Assembly: GCA_021295155.1 (NCBI GenBank)
Contig: JAJTJC010000036.1
Span: forward strand, 682,001 to 746,000
Source: Flavobacteriaceae bacterium D16
GTDB taxonomy: Bacteria; Bacteroidota; Bacteroidia; Flavobacteriales; Flavobacteriaceae
DNA: 64,000 nucleotides
Direction: 5' to 3'
Position 1 is the stretch's first letter. Each line of letters opens with the position of its first letter. Below are positions 1-7,897 of this stretch, in pieces. Under the pieces are notes generated by a model. That model ran no database searches. It was not told the origin of the DNA and saw nothing but the letters and a program-made list of their open reading frames with translations. The translations under genes and the position numbers were made by a program.

Positions 1-68
1 AGGTTTACAAGCAAATGAAAATGTATAACGATGAGGAGCTAAACCCTGTATTACGCGGTGAAAAATAA
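1..68 (+). CDS. 3' end of a probable DUF4254 protein (partial)
   Basis: The window opens inside a reading frame of 21 sense codons ending at the TAA at 66-68. The visible tail (VYKQMKMYNDEELNPVL) resembles the C-terminus of DUF4254 proteins, which in flavobacteria often sit directly upstream of a GT9 glycosyltransferase, as here. The next gene starts at a GTG inside this frame, so the two overlap by 11 bases and are probably translationally coupled. The family name rests on a short tail plus context, so it is tentative. The function of the family is not known to me. Confidence 0.5.
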   Translation, partial: VYKQMKMYNDEELNPVLRGEK

Positions 69-1098
69 CCTCCGCCATTTATTGGTTATTCGACTATCAG
101 CCATGGGAGATGTTGCCATGACTGTTCCCATTCTTAATGCATTGGTAAAACAGCATCCTGATCTTAGGATTACGATGCTAACTAAAAAAGCCTTCACCCC
201 TTTATTTGAGGGGATACCCAATCTGGAGGTATTTACAGCAGAGGTTAATGGCCGGCACAAGGGCCTAAAAGGATTATGGAAACTTCACAGAGAGCTCATG
301 GAGCTCTCTATTTCTGCTGTTGCTGATCTACATAATGTACTTCGAAGTAATATCCTGAAACGGTATTTTCGTTTGGCCAAAGTACCTTTTGTGCAGATCA
401 ATAAAGGACGCAGGGAGAAAAGGGCACTTACTGCAGCAAAGAACAAGGCATTTATTCCGCTGAAAAGCACCGTGCAGCGCTATTGCGATGTCTTTGATTC
501 TTTAGGCCTGCCCATAGAACTTGCCACGGTTCGGCCCCTTAAGCAAAAAGCGCTTTCTGAAAAAACCCTTTCACTTATTGGCCAGAATAACCAAAAGTGG
601 ATAGGGATTGCCGCTTTTGCTGCCTTTCCAGGGAAAACGTATCCCTATAATTTGATGGAAGAGGTAATACAAAAACTAGATAATACTGATAAGTATAAAA
701 TATTTTTATTTGGAGGGGGGGATAAGGAGAAAGCTGTTTTGAAGAAAACAGCGGATAAATCTAAGCATGTTGTCAATATGGCCGGAGTGGTCAATTTGTC
801 TCAGGAACTGGAATTAATCTCACATCTGGACCTTATGATTAGCATGGATAGCGCCAATGCCCACCTTTCTGCCATGTATGGAATTCCAACAATTACACTA
901 TGGGGAGTCACACACCCTTACGCGGGATTTTATCCCTTTGGCCAGGATCCGGATAATGCTTTGCTAGCTGATCGTTCCCAGTATCCTTTAATACCCACCT
1001 CGGTCTATGGGAAAAAAGTTCCCAAAGGTTATGAAAGGGCTATGGAAACCATTAGCCCACAGCAGGTTTTGGATAAAATTGACAGTGTCCTGTCTTGA
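58..1098 (+). CDS. Glycosyltransferase family 9 (ADP-heptose:LPS heptosyltransferase-like)
   Basis: A 346-residue GT-B fold enzyme of the RfaF/WaaC type, expected to move a sugar from a nucleotide donor onto the lipid A core at the cytoplasmic face of the inner membrane. The N-terminus carries the family's opening strand and glycine loop (VIRLSAMGDVAMTVP, residues 10-24). The C-terminal donor domain has GGGDKE near residue 228 and the MDSANAHLSAMYGIP segment near 265-279, where GT9 enzymes bind the sugar nucleotide. The start is a GTG overlapping the upstream gene by 11 bases. Exact donor and acceptor cannot be read from sequence; the flavobacterial core need not contain heptose. Confidence 0.85.
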   Translation: MKNNLRHLLVIRLSAMGDVAMTVPILNALVKQHPDLRITMLTKKAFTPLFEGIPNLEVFTAEVNGRHKGLKGLWKLHRELMELSISAVADLHNVLRSNILKRYFRLAKVPFVQINKGRREKRALTAAKNKAFIPLKSTVQRYCDVFDSLGLPIELATVRPLKQKALSEKTLSLIGQNNQKWIGIAAFAAFPGKTYPYNLMEEVIQKLDNTDKYKIFLFGGGDKEKAVLKKTADKSKHVVNMAGVVNLSQELELISHLDLMISMDSANAHLSAMYGIPTITLWGVTHPYAGFYPFGQDPDNALLADRSQYPLIPTSVYGKKVPKGYERAMETISPQQVLDKIDSVLS

Positions 1099-1110
1099 GT
1101 GCATATTAAG

Positions 1111-1725
1111 CTATGCCAATTCCCTTTCTACCATAGTGTTCAGGTATGAGCGCAATTGTGAAATGTAATTGTATCTCAATATTCTGGGATTTCCTTCTAC
1201 CATCAAAGTTCTGATTCCCATATAGGAGGAAATAATAAAGCTGGCAACGGCTTCACTGCTGACGTGTCGGATTACATATCCATCTGTTTTTCCTTTTTGT
1301 AGCAAGGTAATTATGTTTACCTCCCATATTTTAAGGATATCACGCAAATACCTGCTTATGGTTTCATTCCTGCCATTAAACTCCGTTAAGAAGTTATGAA
1401 CCACAAAGCCATAATCCATTTCGTTGTTTTCTGCAGTCTGTAATGCGTTGTCTATGCTCTTTTCAATTACTGTCAGGGGATTTTTGTTACCTTCAATAGG
1501 TTCAATCAATGTACTATACACCTTTTGTACAATCAGGTTTTGAATAATACTGATAAAGAAATCTTCCTTGGATTGAAAATGATAATAGAAAGCACCTTTA
1601 GAAAGCTCCAGAGATTTTAAGATATCGTCTACACTGGTGTTGTAATAGCCTTGTTCATAGAATAATTCCATTCCAGTGACTTGCATTCTGTGCATGGTGG
1701 CCATTCGTTTTAAGTTCTTATCCAT
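1111..1725 (-). CDS. TetR/AcrR-family transcriptional regulator
   Basis: A 204-residue one-component repressor. Residues about 10-50 form the TetR helix-turn-helix: the pattern GMELFYEQGYYNTSVDDI followed by SKGAFYYHFQSKEDFF is diagnostic. The remaining roughly 150 residues are a helical ligand-binding and dimerisation domain with no recognisable ligand signature. It converges with the GT9 gene and is the last gene of the minus-strand group running from 5594. About 150 bases upstream of its ATG lies a perfect 8-2-8 palindrome inside a promoter (1865-1894), so self-repression is very likely. Two weaker copies of that palindrome at 4314 and 4440 suggest it also controls neighbours. The inducer is unknown; phenylacetyl-CoA or an arsenic-related ligand are guesses from context. 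Confidence 0.9.
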   Translation of the reverse strand: MDKNLKRMATMHRMQVTGMELFYEQGYYNTSVDDILKSLELSKGAFYYHFQSKEDFFISIIQNLIVQKVYSTLIEPIEGNKNPLTVIEKSIDNALQTAENNEMDYGFVVHNFLTEFNGRNETISRYLRDILKIWEVNIITLLQKGKTDGYVIRHVSSEAVASFIISSYMGIRTLMVEGNPRILRYNYISQLRSYLNTMVERELA

Positions 1726-1864
1726 CAGATTTGGGTTTTAAGGTTTAAAGACCATCGGGTCTACTATTAAAACCTCCGAATTGCAGGGAAGGGTGGTACA
1801 AACGGATGTACGAATACAAATAATCGATAAGCGGTTCAAAATCCGATCAACTACTTAAAATTCC

Positions 1865-1894
1865 CAAATCTAACCGACCACTTGGTCGGTAAAA
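1865..1894 (-). promoter_or_regulatory. Bacteroidota-type promoter of the TetR gene
   Basis: On the minus strand TAGATTTG (1865-1872) matches the -7 consensus TAnnTTTG exactly. After an 18-base spacer, the -33 position reads TTTT (1891-1894) against TTTG. The spacer is the TetR palindrome. Transcription would start near 1858, leaving an untranslated leader of about 130 bases before the ATG at 1725. No other feature was recognised in the rest of the 1726-1957 gap. Confidence 0.55.
1873..1890. promoter_or_regulatory. TetR operator palindrome
   Basis: ACCGACCA-CT-TGGTCGGT is a perfect inverted repeat with 8-base arms. It exactly fills the 18-base spacer between the -33-like and -7 elements of the promoter reading toward the TetR gene. 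That is where a bound repressor would block polymerase. The sequence is what is seen; binding by the adjacent TetR protein is inferred from position and from the usual geometry of such sites. Confidence 0.75.
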
Positions 1895-1957
1895 ACAATC
1901 GACAAATGGTAAAAATGCTGTCTTTTCAGTCTCAAAAAAGCGCTTTTATTAGAAGAT

Positions 1958-3013
1958 TTATGTCACGGCTCCCTGACAACTACTTCCTGATCCCGCCGTG
2001 CAACCATAGCAATGTTGCGAAATAAAGATTTCCCGCTTCCCTAACAGGGATTCATTGTAATCTTTAATGTGATTTACCTTACTCTGAACTTTGAGATCCA
2101 ACATCTGGTTAAAGTCGCAATCGTATAACCAACCGTCCCAACTTACAGAAAGGGTGTTGGTGCACATCACGTTTTCAACGGCAGATGGATTGTAAGCCTC
2201 TACCAGCGCATACATATAATCCTCATAGTTCTCCGAGGCGATCAGATAATCCAGGAAGCGCGAAATAGGAAGGTTTGTAATGGCAAACAGATCATGAAAG
2301 TCAATATCAAAATCTTCTTTCAAGGCTTTTTTAAAGTCATTTTCTAAAGCAGCCTGGTCTCCTGGCAGAAAAGCGCCGGACGGATTATATACCAGATCCA
2401 GGCGAAGCTCACTGCCCGGAAGCCCGTAGCCAACTGAATTTAATTGTTGCAGGGCCGTGATGGATTTATCAAAAACGCCATCCCCACGTTGTTTATCAGT
2501 TTTACCCCGGGTGTAATGTGGCATGGATGACACCACGTGAATGTTGTATTTCTTAAAAAATTCAGGCAGGTCATGGTATTTTTTGTTGGCCCGGATTATA
2601 GTAAGGTTAGACCGTACAATAAAATCCTGTATACCCGCCTTTGAAGCTTCTTCCACAAACCATCGAAAATTGGGATTCATTTCAGGGGCACCTCCGGTCA
2701 GGTCCAGGGTATGCGCTCCTGTATTCCGGATAACTTTAAGGCATTCTTCCATGGTTTCCCGGGTCATGATCTCTTTTCGGTCCGGTCCGGCATCTACATG
2801 GCAATGTTCGCAGACCTGGTTGCACATATAACCAACATTGATTTGCAGGATTTCCAGCTTTCTGGGCTTTAAGGGGTATTGCCCCGTCTCCATTAACTTA
2901 TCTTTAAAAAAGGGCAATTCCCCATCTGCAAACACGGATCCATTAAGAATATCTAACTGAGCATGTGTGTCTGCCAGCTTGTTATGCCTGGCTTTGAGCG
3001 ATTTCGTTTTCAT
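1958..3013 (-). CDS. arsS: Arsenosugar biosynthesis-type radical SAM protein ArsS
   Basis: A 351-residue radical SAM enzyme of the ArsS/DUF3641 type. Characterised relatives use S-adenosylmethionine to attach a deoxyadenosyl group to methylated arsenic, an early step of arsenosugar synthesis. The [4Fe-4S] motif CxxxCxxC is at C64, C68 and C71 (MCNQVCEHCH), followed by DLTGGAPEMNP and the C-terminal DUF3641 region with LRLDLVYNPSGAFLPG. Further cysteines near the end (C335, C338, C346 in HCYGCTAGSGSSC) fit an auxiliary site typical of the family. It is 69 bases downstream of the AhpD-like gene and in the same operon direction. No arsM methyltransferase is present nearby, so the pathway here is incomplete or the substrate is made elsewhere. 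Confidence 0.85.
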   Translation of the reverse strand: MKTKSLKARHNKLADTHAQLDILNGSVFADGELPFFKDKLMETGQYPLKPRKLEILQINVGYMCNQVCEHCHVDAGPDRKEIMTRETMEECLKVIRNTGAHTLDLTGGAPEMNPNFRWFVEEASKAGIQDFIVRSNLTIIRANKKYHDLPEFFKKYNIHVVSSMPHYTRGKTDKQRGDGVFDKSITALQQLNSVGYGLPGSELRLDLVYNPSGAFLPGDQAALENDFKKALKEDFDIDFHDLFAITNLPISRFLDYLIASENYEDYMYALVEAYNPSAVENVMCTNTLSVSWDGWLYDCDFNQMLDLKVQSKVNHIKDYNESLLGKREIFISQHCYGCTAGSGSSCQGAVT

Positions 3014-3082
3014 AATAGCAATTAGAAGTAAGCTAACATAAGGCCGTAAAAAATCTTAATTCCTTACATGCCACTGAAAGTT

Positions 3083-3418
3083 TTACATGGATAGTTTGTT
3101 GTATTTGTTCATCATTTGTACGCCGTGAACCAGGGTAGCCCCACTTTCTATGGCAGCCCCGGCATGCACGGCTTCCATCATTTCCTCTTTGGTTATGCCC
3201 TTTTGTAATCCGTCTTTGGTATAGGCGTCAATACAGTACGGGCATTTCACCACATGGGCGACTGCCAGGGCGATTAAGGATTTTTCACGAGCACTTAGCG
3301 CTCCTTCTTCGAATACTTTTCCGTAATAGTCAAAAAACTTGGTTCCGAGTTCTTCACTCCATTCGGTGATATTTCCAAATTTTCGCAAATCGGAGGGGTC
3401 GTAATATGAATTAGCCAT
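3083..3418 (-). CDS. Arsenosugar-cluster AhpD/carboxymuconolactone decarboxylase-like protein
   Basis: A 111-residue all-helical protein of the AhpD/CMD family, the size and type repeatedly found beside ArsS radical SAM genes and annotated as a peroxidase-like accessory. A CxxC pair (C59-P-Y-C62) and an upstream glutamate (E45) match the redox centre of AhpD. The two histidines of canonical AhpD (between and after the cysteines) read as tyrosine here (Y61, Y66), so ordinary peroxidase chemistry is uncertain. It lies between the glycosyltransferase and arsS genes on the same strand. A role in thiol or arsenic redox handling is inference. Confidence 0.8.
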   Translation of the reverse strand: MANSYYDPSDLRKFGNITEWSEELGTKFFDYYGKVFEEGALSAREKSLIALAVAHVVKCPYCIDAYTKDGLQKGITKEEMMEAVHAGAAIESGATLVHGVQMMNKYNKLSM

Positions 3419-3514
3419 TAGATATACGTTTAATAAAAATTAATAACGATGGGAAATCGAAAGGACTACTCCTGTCGATACCCTGTGGATAAGGTGAAAA
3501 ATGTCTTTAGAAGA

Positions 3515-4216
3515 CTAGTTATGTAAGGCAAAGAGAAAAGGGGAGCCCCGGTTGAGAATTCGGCTATACCGGTGAATGGAAATATAGGAAACCAAATGAT
3601 TTCCAATTTTTTCGCCTTTCTGGCGGGATTTGATCAATATCTTTTTAATACCCAATGGTATATTAATATAGCGATCTAATAGGAATGGAATGTCTGATGG
3701 GCTGTCCAGATCCCCCAGGGCATTCAACAAACACAGCGTTTCTTTCTTTTTTTCTAAGTATTGCTGCATTTGCCTGAAAACGGAAGAAGAATTCCAGTAT
3801 ATGGATAAAAACTCATCTTCAGAAAACATGGTTTTTGGGATTGCGAGAAGATAAAAACCTCCATCCAGGCTTGGCCCCAGGACTGCATTCCCGCTCTTTA
3901 ATTTGTCGTAGGCACTTTGCAGATGCGCACAGCCCAGGGCAGGTGTGTCGTTCCCAATTGTGATGATGCCTTCATAACCCCGTGAAAATACTTGCTTAAT
4001 GGCATGAGTATAACGTTCACCAAAATTATTCCCTTGCTGTTCCTTTTCTGTAAAATGAAAAAAGGGAATATCCAGAGCTTTAGCCAACTTTAAAGTGTGT
4101 TGGTTAAGGAGTTCATACAAGCCCTTTTTGCCTGCAATATATTTTTGCCGTTGTTCGGCCTCAGGCGATAAAGCAAAAATTAATAAGGCGATATTTTTCT
4201 GGGTGTCAATCCCCAT
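3515..4216 (-). CDS. TIGR04282/DUF2064-family arsenosugar biosynthesis-type glycosyltransferase
   Basis: A 233-residue GT-A-like nucleotide-sugar transferase of the DUF2064 type. The pattern IGNDTPALGCAHLQSAYDKL (residues about 88-107) and GPSLDGGFYLLAIP (about 116-129) are the family's metal and substrate regions. Members are commonly found with arsS and are proposed to glycosylate the arsenic-ribose intermediate. The usual second, TIGR04283-type transferase is not in this window. The gene heads the three-gene group 4216 to 1958. Two TetR-operator-like palindromes lie about 100 and 225 bases upstream of its ATG. Residues after about 200 are basic and poorly conserved with what I recall. Confidence 0.75.
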   Translation of the reverse strand: MGIDTQKNIALLIFALSPEAEQRQKYIAGKKGLYELLNQHTLKLAKALDIPFFHFTEKEQQGNNFGERYTHAIKQVFSRGYEGIITIGNDTPALGCAHLQSAYDKLKSGNAVLGPSLDGGFYLLAIPKTMFSEDEFLSIYWNSSSVFRQMQQYLEKKKETLCLLNALGDLDSPSDIPFLLDRYINIPLGIKKILIKSRQKGEKIGNHLVSYISIHRYSRILNRGSPFLFALHN

Positions 4217-4313
4217 GCTTTAATTTTCCCCTAACTTACAATTATATGCTCAAAAACCAGAAAGGCTTAATCAAATTAACACATTCAACCACAAAATCCG
4301 ATGATATACAGCA

Positions 4314-4331
4314 ACAGACCGCTTAGTCAGA
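4314..4331. promoter_or_regulatory. Operator-like site 2 (degenerate TetR palindrome)
   Basis: ACAGACCGCTTAGTCAGA matches the 1873-1890 palindrome at 13 of 18 positions, keeping the GAC..GTC core and the CT centre. It is 98 bases upstream of the glycosyltransferase start. A weak binding site for the same regulator is inferred. Confidence 0.35.
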
Positions 4332-4439
4332 TTTCAAGGTGATAGCACTAAAGCGATTGGCGGCAGAATTCGGTCATCCCTACCATATTTCCTGTTTAAA
4401 GGACAATTCTAAAAGATTTGAAGAGATATATCAGGAATA

Positions 4440-4457
4440 ACAAACCACTGGGTCGGT
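4440..4457. promoter_or_regulatory. Operator-like site 3 (degenerate TetR palindrome)
   Basis: ACAAACCACTGGGTCGGT matches the 1873-1890 palindrome at 15 of 18 positions, with an intact right half-site GGTCGGT. The neighbouring minus-strand octamer (TATTCCTG) is a poor -7 element, so it may be an auxiliary site or a relic. Confidence 0.45.
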
Positions 4458-4544
4458 TACAGTGTTGAAAATTGCACTCGATGAAATGCACCTAGGTGGC
4501 CCAAAATAAAGATATATTATGGCTTAATATTGCAAGTTGCCGCA

Positions 4545-5594
4545 CTATACATCGTCGTAATCTATAGTAAGGTTTGGTGTTGTAGGGTGGGCCTGACAGG
4601 TTAGTACAAAACCATCAGCAATCTCGCCATCTGTCAGGATTTGGTTCTTTTCCATAATTACCGCTCCCTCGCTTACCCTGGCAATACATGTACTGCAGAT
4701 TCCACCCTGGCATGAATAGGGGGCATCTATATCTGCTTTAAGTAGCGCATCAAGTACGGTTTCTTTCCTGTCCATAACTAACTGCTGCTCTTCTTCATCC
4801 AATATTACGGTCAGCTGTGTTTTACCTTCGTCTGCCATTGTTTTTTGTTTTTGCTCACCCTCTGAGCTGGTAAATAGTTCAAAATAAACTTTGTCTGAAG
4901 GAACTCCTTTCTTATTCAACAATTCACGTACTAATACGATCATGGGTTCCGGTCCACAAAGGTAATAATTGTCGAAATCGTATTCCTTAAACTTATTCTT
5001 TAGTACAAAATTAACCACAGATTTATCTATTCGCCCAAAAAGCGCATCTTCTTCCCGTGCCCGACTATAAATCATCTGAAGAATAAAACGATCGGCATAT
5101 TCTTGTTCTAAAGCTCGAAGTTCTTCGTAAAACATAGTGTCTGCCTGGCTTTGGTTACCATAGACCAAAACAAACCGGCTTTCCGGATTACTGTCAAGTA
5201 CTGTCTTTGCGATACTCATAATGGGGGTAATCCCACTTCCCGCAGCAAAGGCTATTATGTCTTTTTTATCTTCACTGTCAAAAACAAAACGGCCTTCAGG
5301 AGCACTCAGGTCCAAAACATCGCCTTCCTTCAACTTAGTATTGGCAAAATTGGAGAACCCGACATGGTCTACGCGTTTTACGCCAATAGTTATTTCTCCG
5401 AGGTCTGGCGATGAACTAATAGAATAGGCACGCCTCAGTTCTTCTCCGGATATTTCTTTTTTTATGGTGATATACTGGCCAGCCTTAAACTGGAAAGCTT
5501 CTTTATATTCCTCACCAATGGCAAATGTTATTGCGACGGAATTTGCGGTAAGCTGTTGTATTTTGTCAACTTTTAAAGGATAAAAAGCACTCAT
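4545..5594 (-). CDS. paaE: PaaE-like 2Fe-2S/FAD oxidoreductase (phenylacetyl-CoA epoxidase reductase type)
   Basis: A 349-residue reductase with three domains in the PaaE order: FAD-binding barrel (RRAYSISSSP, residues 54-63), NAD(P)H domain (AAGSGITPIMSI near 117-128, YLCGPEPM near 213-220) and a C-terminal plant-type [2Fe-2S] ferredoxin with cysteines C295, C300, C303 and C333. PaaE passes electrons from NADPH to the PaaABCD epoxidase that attacks phenylacetyl-CoA. No paaA-D genes are adjacent: upstream is a divergent ABC permease and downstream the arsenosugar-type group. It may serve an epoxidase encoded elsewhere or another oxygenase. Flavohaemoglobin- or CDP-reductase-like roles are possible but the domain order favours PaaE. 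Confidence 0.8.
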   Translation of the reverse strand: MSAFYPLKVDKIQQLTANSVAITFAIGEEYKEAFQFKAGQYITIKKEISGEELRRAYSISSSPDLGEITIGVKRVDHVGFSNFANTKLKEGDVLDLSAPEGRFVFDSEDKKDIIAFAAGSGITPIMSIAKTVLDSNPESRFVLVYGNQSQADTMFYEELRALEQEYADRFILQMIYSRAREEDALFGRIDKSVVNFVLKNKFKEYDFDNYYLCGPEPMIVLVRELLNKKGVPSDKVYFELFTSSEGEQKQKTMADEGKTQLTVILDEEEQQLVMDRKETVLDALLKADIDAPYSCQGGICSTCIARVSEGAVIMEKNQILTDGEIADGFVLTCQAHPTTPNLTIDYDDV

Positions 5595-5713
5595 TTGGGC
5601 AATTTTTCGGCAAACTTAAGCAATGACTAGGAGGGCTTTCCCAAAAAATAGGTTAAAAGTGTAACAAAATATATATTTACCGTACTAACGCATTGACCCA
5701 ACAGAATAAGGAA

Positions 5714-7186
5714 ATGTTCAGACACTTTATCAACCTTCAGTGGAAATCCTTTTTCAGATCCGCTTCATTTAAAACGAATATTGGTTTCAAAATCCTCATG
5801 GTTTTTGGAGCATTGTACTTTATAGTGGTATTCCTGGCACTAGGATTAAGTGCCTATTTCATTATAGATAAATCCGGACTCGGGGACCCCCTTCAGGTAG
5901 TTAATGGATTTATGATTTATTATCTCGTGGTAGATCTGTATATACGATATGCCTTGCAGAAAATGCCCATAATGAATATCAGGCCACTCTTGTACCTGCC
6001 ATTCAGGAAAAAGCAGGTGGTGCAGTATTCACTTGGAAAAACGCTGTTTTCTTTTTTCAACCTGATGCATGCCTTTTTCTTTATACCTTTTTCTATAATC
6101 CTGCTCGTTGAAGGATATAACCCCATGGGGGTTGTAGGCTGGCACCTGGGAATCTTTGCCCTCTTCTTTACCAATAATTTCCTCAATATCATGATGAATA
6201 ATAAGGATAGTGTTTTCTATCCGGTTATTGCGGTACTTGTTGGTTTGGGGATAAGCCAGTATTACGGTTGGTTCGATATTACGGCCTATACAGTTCATCT
6301 TTTTGACGCCCTGTACGAGCAACCCTTGTTTGCATTCTTGCCCTGGGCCTTGCTTATTTTTATGATCTATGCCGCCTTCGGCTATTTCAAAAAACACATG
6401 TACCTGGATGGTGGCCTGGCAACCAAACAGGCGGTGGCCAAAACGGAGAACTATACCTGGCTAAACAGGTTCGGGAATCTGGGGATTTTCCTTCAGAACG
6501 ATATCAAATTGATCAGACGGAACAAGCGGTCCAAAACAACTGTAATTATGAGCGCTTTGTTCTTGTTCTACGGGCTCTTGTTTTTTACCAATTCCATTGA
6601 AGCTTATGATAATCCGGTATGGAAGATCTTTGCAGGGATTTTTGTTTCAGGGGGTTTCCTGTTTAGTTTCGGACAGTTCGTTCCCAGCTGGGACAGCTCT
6701 TATTACCCCCTGATGATGAGCCAGAATATCCAATACAGGGAATACCTGAGCTCTAAATGGTACCTGGTGATCATAGCCACCATATTAAGTACCCTGGTAA
6801 GCGCATTCTATCTCTATTTTGGTTGGGAGGCCTATTTAGCCATAGTGGTAGGAGCCATATACAATATTGGAGTGAACTCTTACCTCGTCCTTTGGGGAGG
6901 GGCATATATTAAAACCCCAATAGACCTGACTTCCAATAAGAAGGCTTTTGGCGATAAACAGGCATTCAATACAAAAACACTATTACTAACATTGCCCAAA
7001 TTGTTACTTCCACTAGCGGTCTATGCCCTGGGGCATTACCTGGTAAATCCAACAGTAGGCTATATATTGGTAGCATTGTCCGGAGTTATAGGATTTGCTT
7101 TTAAAGAAGTTGTATTCCGGAAGATCGAGAAAATCTATAAGAAAGAAAAGTATAAGACCCTGCTGGCTTACAAGCAGAAAACCTAA
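5714..7186 (+). CDS. DUF5687 family ABC transporter permease
   Basis: A 490-residue polytopic inner-membrane protein with about 11-12 hydrophobic segments spread over its length and short basic cytoplasmic loops (for example KLIRRNKRSKTT). It matches the DUF5687 family, permease partners of a single ATPase in Bacteroidota. The ATPase gene follows after 15 bases. The frame is open back to a TTG at 5693, but the ATG at 5714 (MFRHFINLQWKSFFRSASF) begins where relatives start and follows AAGGAA, so it is preferred. Substrate is unknown; the arrangement suggests an exporter. It is divergent from paaE, with about 120 bases between them. Confidence 0.8.
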   Translation: MFRHFINLQWKSFFRSASFKTNIGFKILMVFGALYFIVVFLALGLSAYFIIDKSGLGDPLQVVNGFMIYYLVVDLYIRYALQKMPIMNIRPLLYLPFRKKQVVQYSLGKTLFSFFNLMHAFFFIPFSIILLVEGYNPMGVVGWHLGIFALFFTNNFLNIMMNNKDSVFYPVIAVLVGLGISQYYGWFDITAYTVHLFDALYEQPLFAFLPWALLIFMIYAAFGYFKKHMYLDGGLATKQAVAKTENYTWLNRFGNLGIFLQNDIKLIRRNKRSKTTVIMSALFLFYGLLFFTNSIEAYDNPVWKIFAGIFVSGGFLFSFGQFVPSWDSSYYPLMMSQNIQYREYLSSKWYLVIIATILSTLVSAFYLYFGWEAYLAIVVGAIYNIGVNSYLVLWGGAYIKTPIDLTSNKKAFGDKQAFNTKTLLLTLPKLLLPLAVYALGHYLVNPTVGYILVALSGVIGFAFKEVVFRKIEKIYKKEKYKTLLAYKQKT

Positions 7187-7201
7187 AAAGAAAATTGTAT
7201 T

Positions 7202-7897
7202 ATGATCAAGGCAGAGAACCTGAGTAAAACATACGGAGATCAAACGGTATTAAACCTGGAGAATCTTGACATTCCAAAGGGACAGAGTTTTGGATTAGTT
7301 GGAAACAATGGAGCCGGAAAGACTACCTTTTTCAGCTTACTCCTGGACCTTATACAACCCAGTTCTGGAAAAGTCCTGAATAACGAGATTGAAATTGCCC
7401 AAAGTGAAGACTGGAAGCCCTTTACTTCTGCTTTTATTGATGAGTCCTTTCTGATAGGGTACCTGACTCCTGAAGAGTACTTCTATTTTATCGGGGAATT
7501 GAGAGGGCGTAACAAAGCGGATGTAGACGCTATGCTCGAACCTTTTGAAGACTTTTTCCATGGAGAAATCCTGGGTCAGAAGAAATACCTGCGAGACCTT
7601 TCAAAAGGAAATCAGAAAAAAGTAGGGATAGTGGCCTCCTTTATTGGAGACCCGGAAGTTATTATTTTGGATGAACCATTTGCTAACCTGGATCCCACAA
7701 CCCAAATACGCCTAAAAGCAATTATAAGAGACCTGGCAGCAAACAAGGACGTAACTATACTTGTTTCCAGTCACGACCTGATGCATGTAACTGAGGTTTG
7801 TGAACGTATTGTAGTGCTCAATAAGGGAGAGATTGTAAAGGATATTGCCACCTCTACCGAAACCCTCAAAGAGCTGGAAAGCTTCTTTGCAGGATAA
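7202..7897 (+). CDS. ABC transporter ATP-binding protein
   Basis: A 231-residue ABC ATPase that powers the preceding DUF5687 permease. Walker A is GNNGAGKTT (34-42), the Q-loop region follows near 80, the signature reads LSKGNQKKV (about 136-144) rather than LSGGQ, and Walker B plus catalytic glutamate is VIILDEPF (about 154-161), with an SSHD H-loop near 190. The LSKG signature and the lack of a fused membrane domain are usual for the CcmA/YxlF-type ATPases that work with exporter permeases. Translation is probably coupled to the permease, 15 bases upstream. Confidence 0.9.
   Translation: MIKAENLSKTYGDQTVLNLENLDIPKGQSFGLVGNNGAGKTTFFSLLLDLIQPSSGKVLNNEIEIAQSEDWKPFTSAFIDESFLIGYLTPEEYFYFIGELRGRNKADVDAMLEPFEDFFHGEILGQKKYLRDLSKGNQKKVGIVASFIGDPEVIILDEPFANLDPTTQIRLKAIIRDLAANKDVTILVSSHDLMHVTEVCERIVVLNKGEIVKDIATSTETLKELESFFAG

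Larger units (their letters stand above)
4217..4544. other. Intergenic region with two degenerate TetR-operator copies
   Basis: This 328-base gap between paaE and the glycosyltransferase gene holds no convincing gene. It contains two partial copies of the 1873 palindrome (4314-4331, 4440-4457) and a 34-codon frame at 4339-4440 without a ribosome binding site. No exact TAnnTTTG element was found in the minus direction. The gap looks like a regulatory region, possibly the scar of a deleted gene. Confidence 0.4.

Noticed and set aside
4339-4440. A 34-codon plus-strand frame in the gap between paaE and the glycosyltransferase gene (GTG start)
   Set aside because: No ribosome binding site or promoter, a stop immediately upstream, and no recognisable protein family. 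It overlaps or abuts both operator-like sites, so it is more likely chance or a relic.
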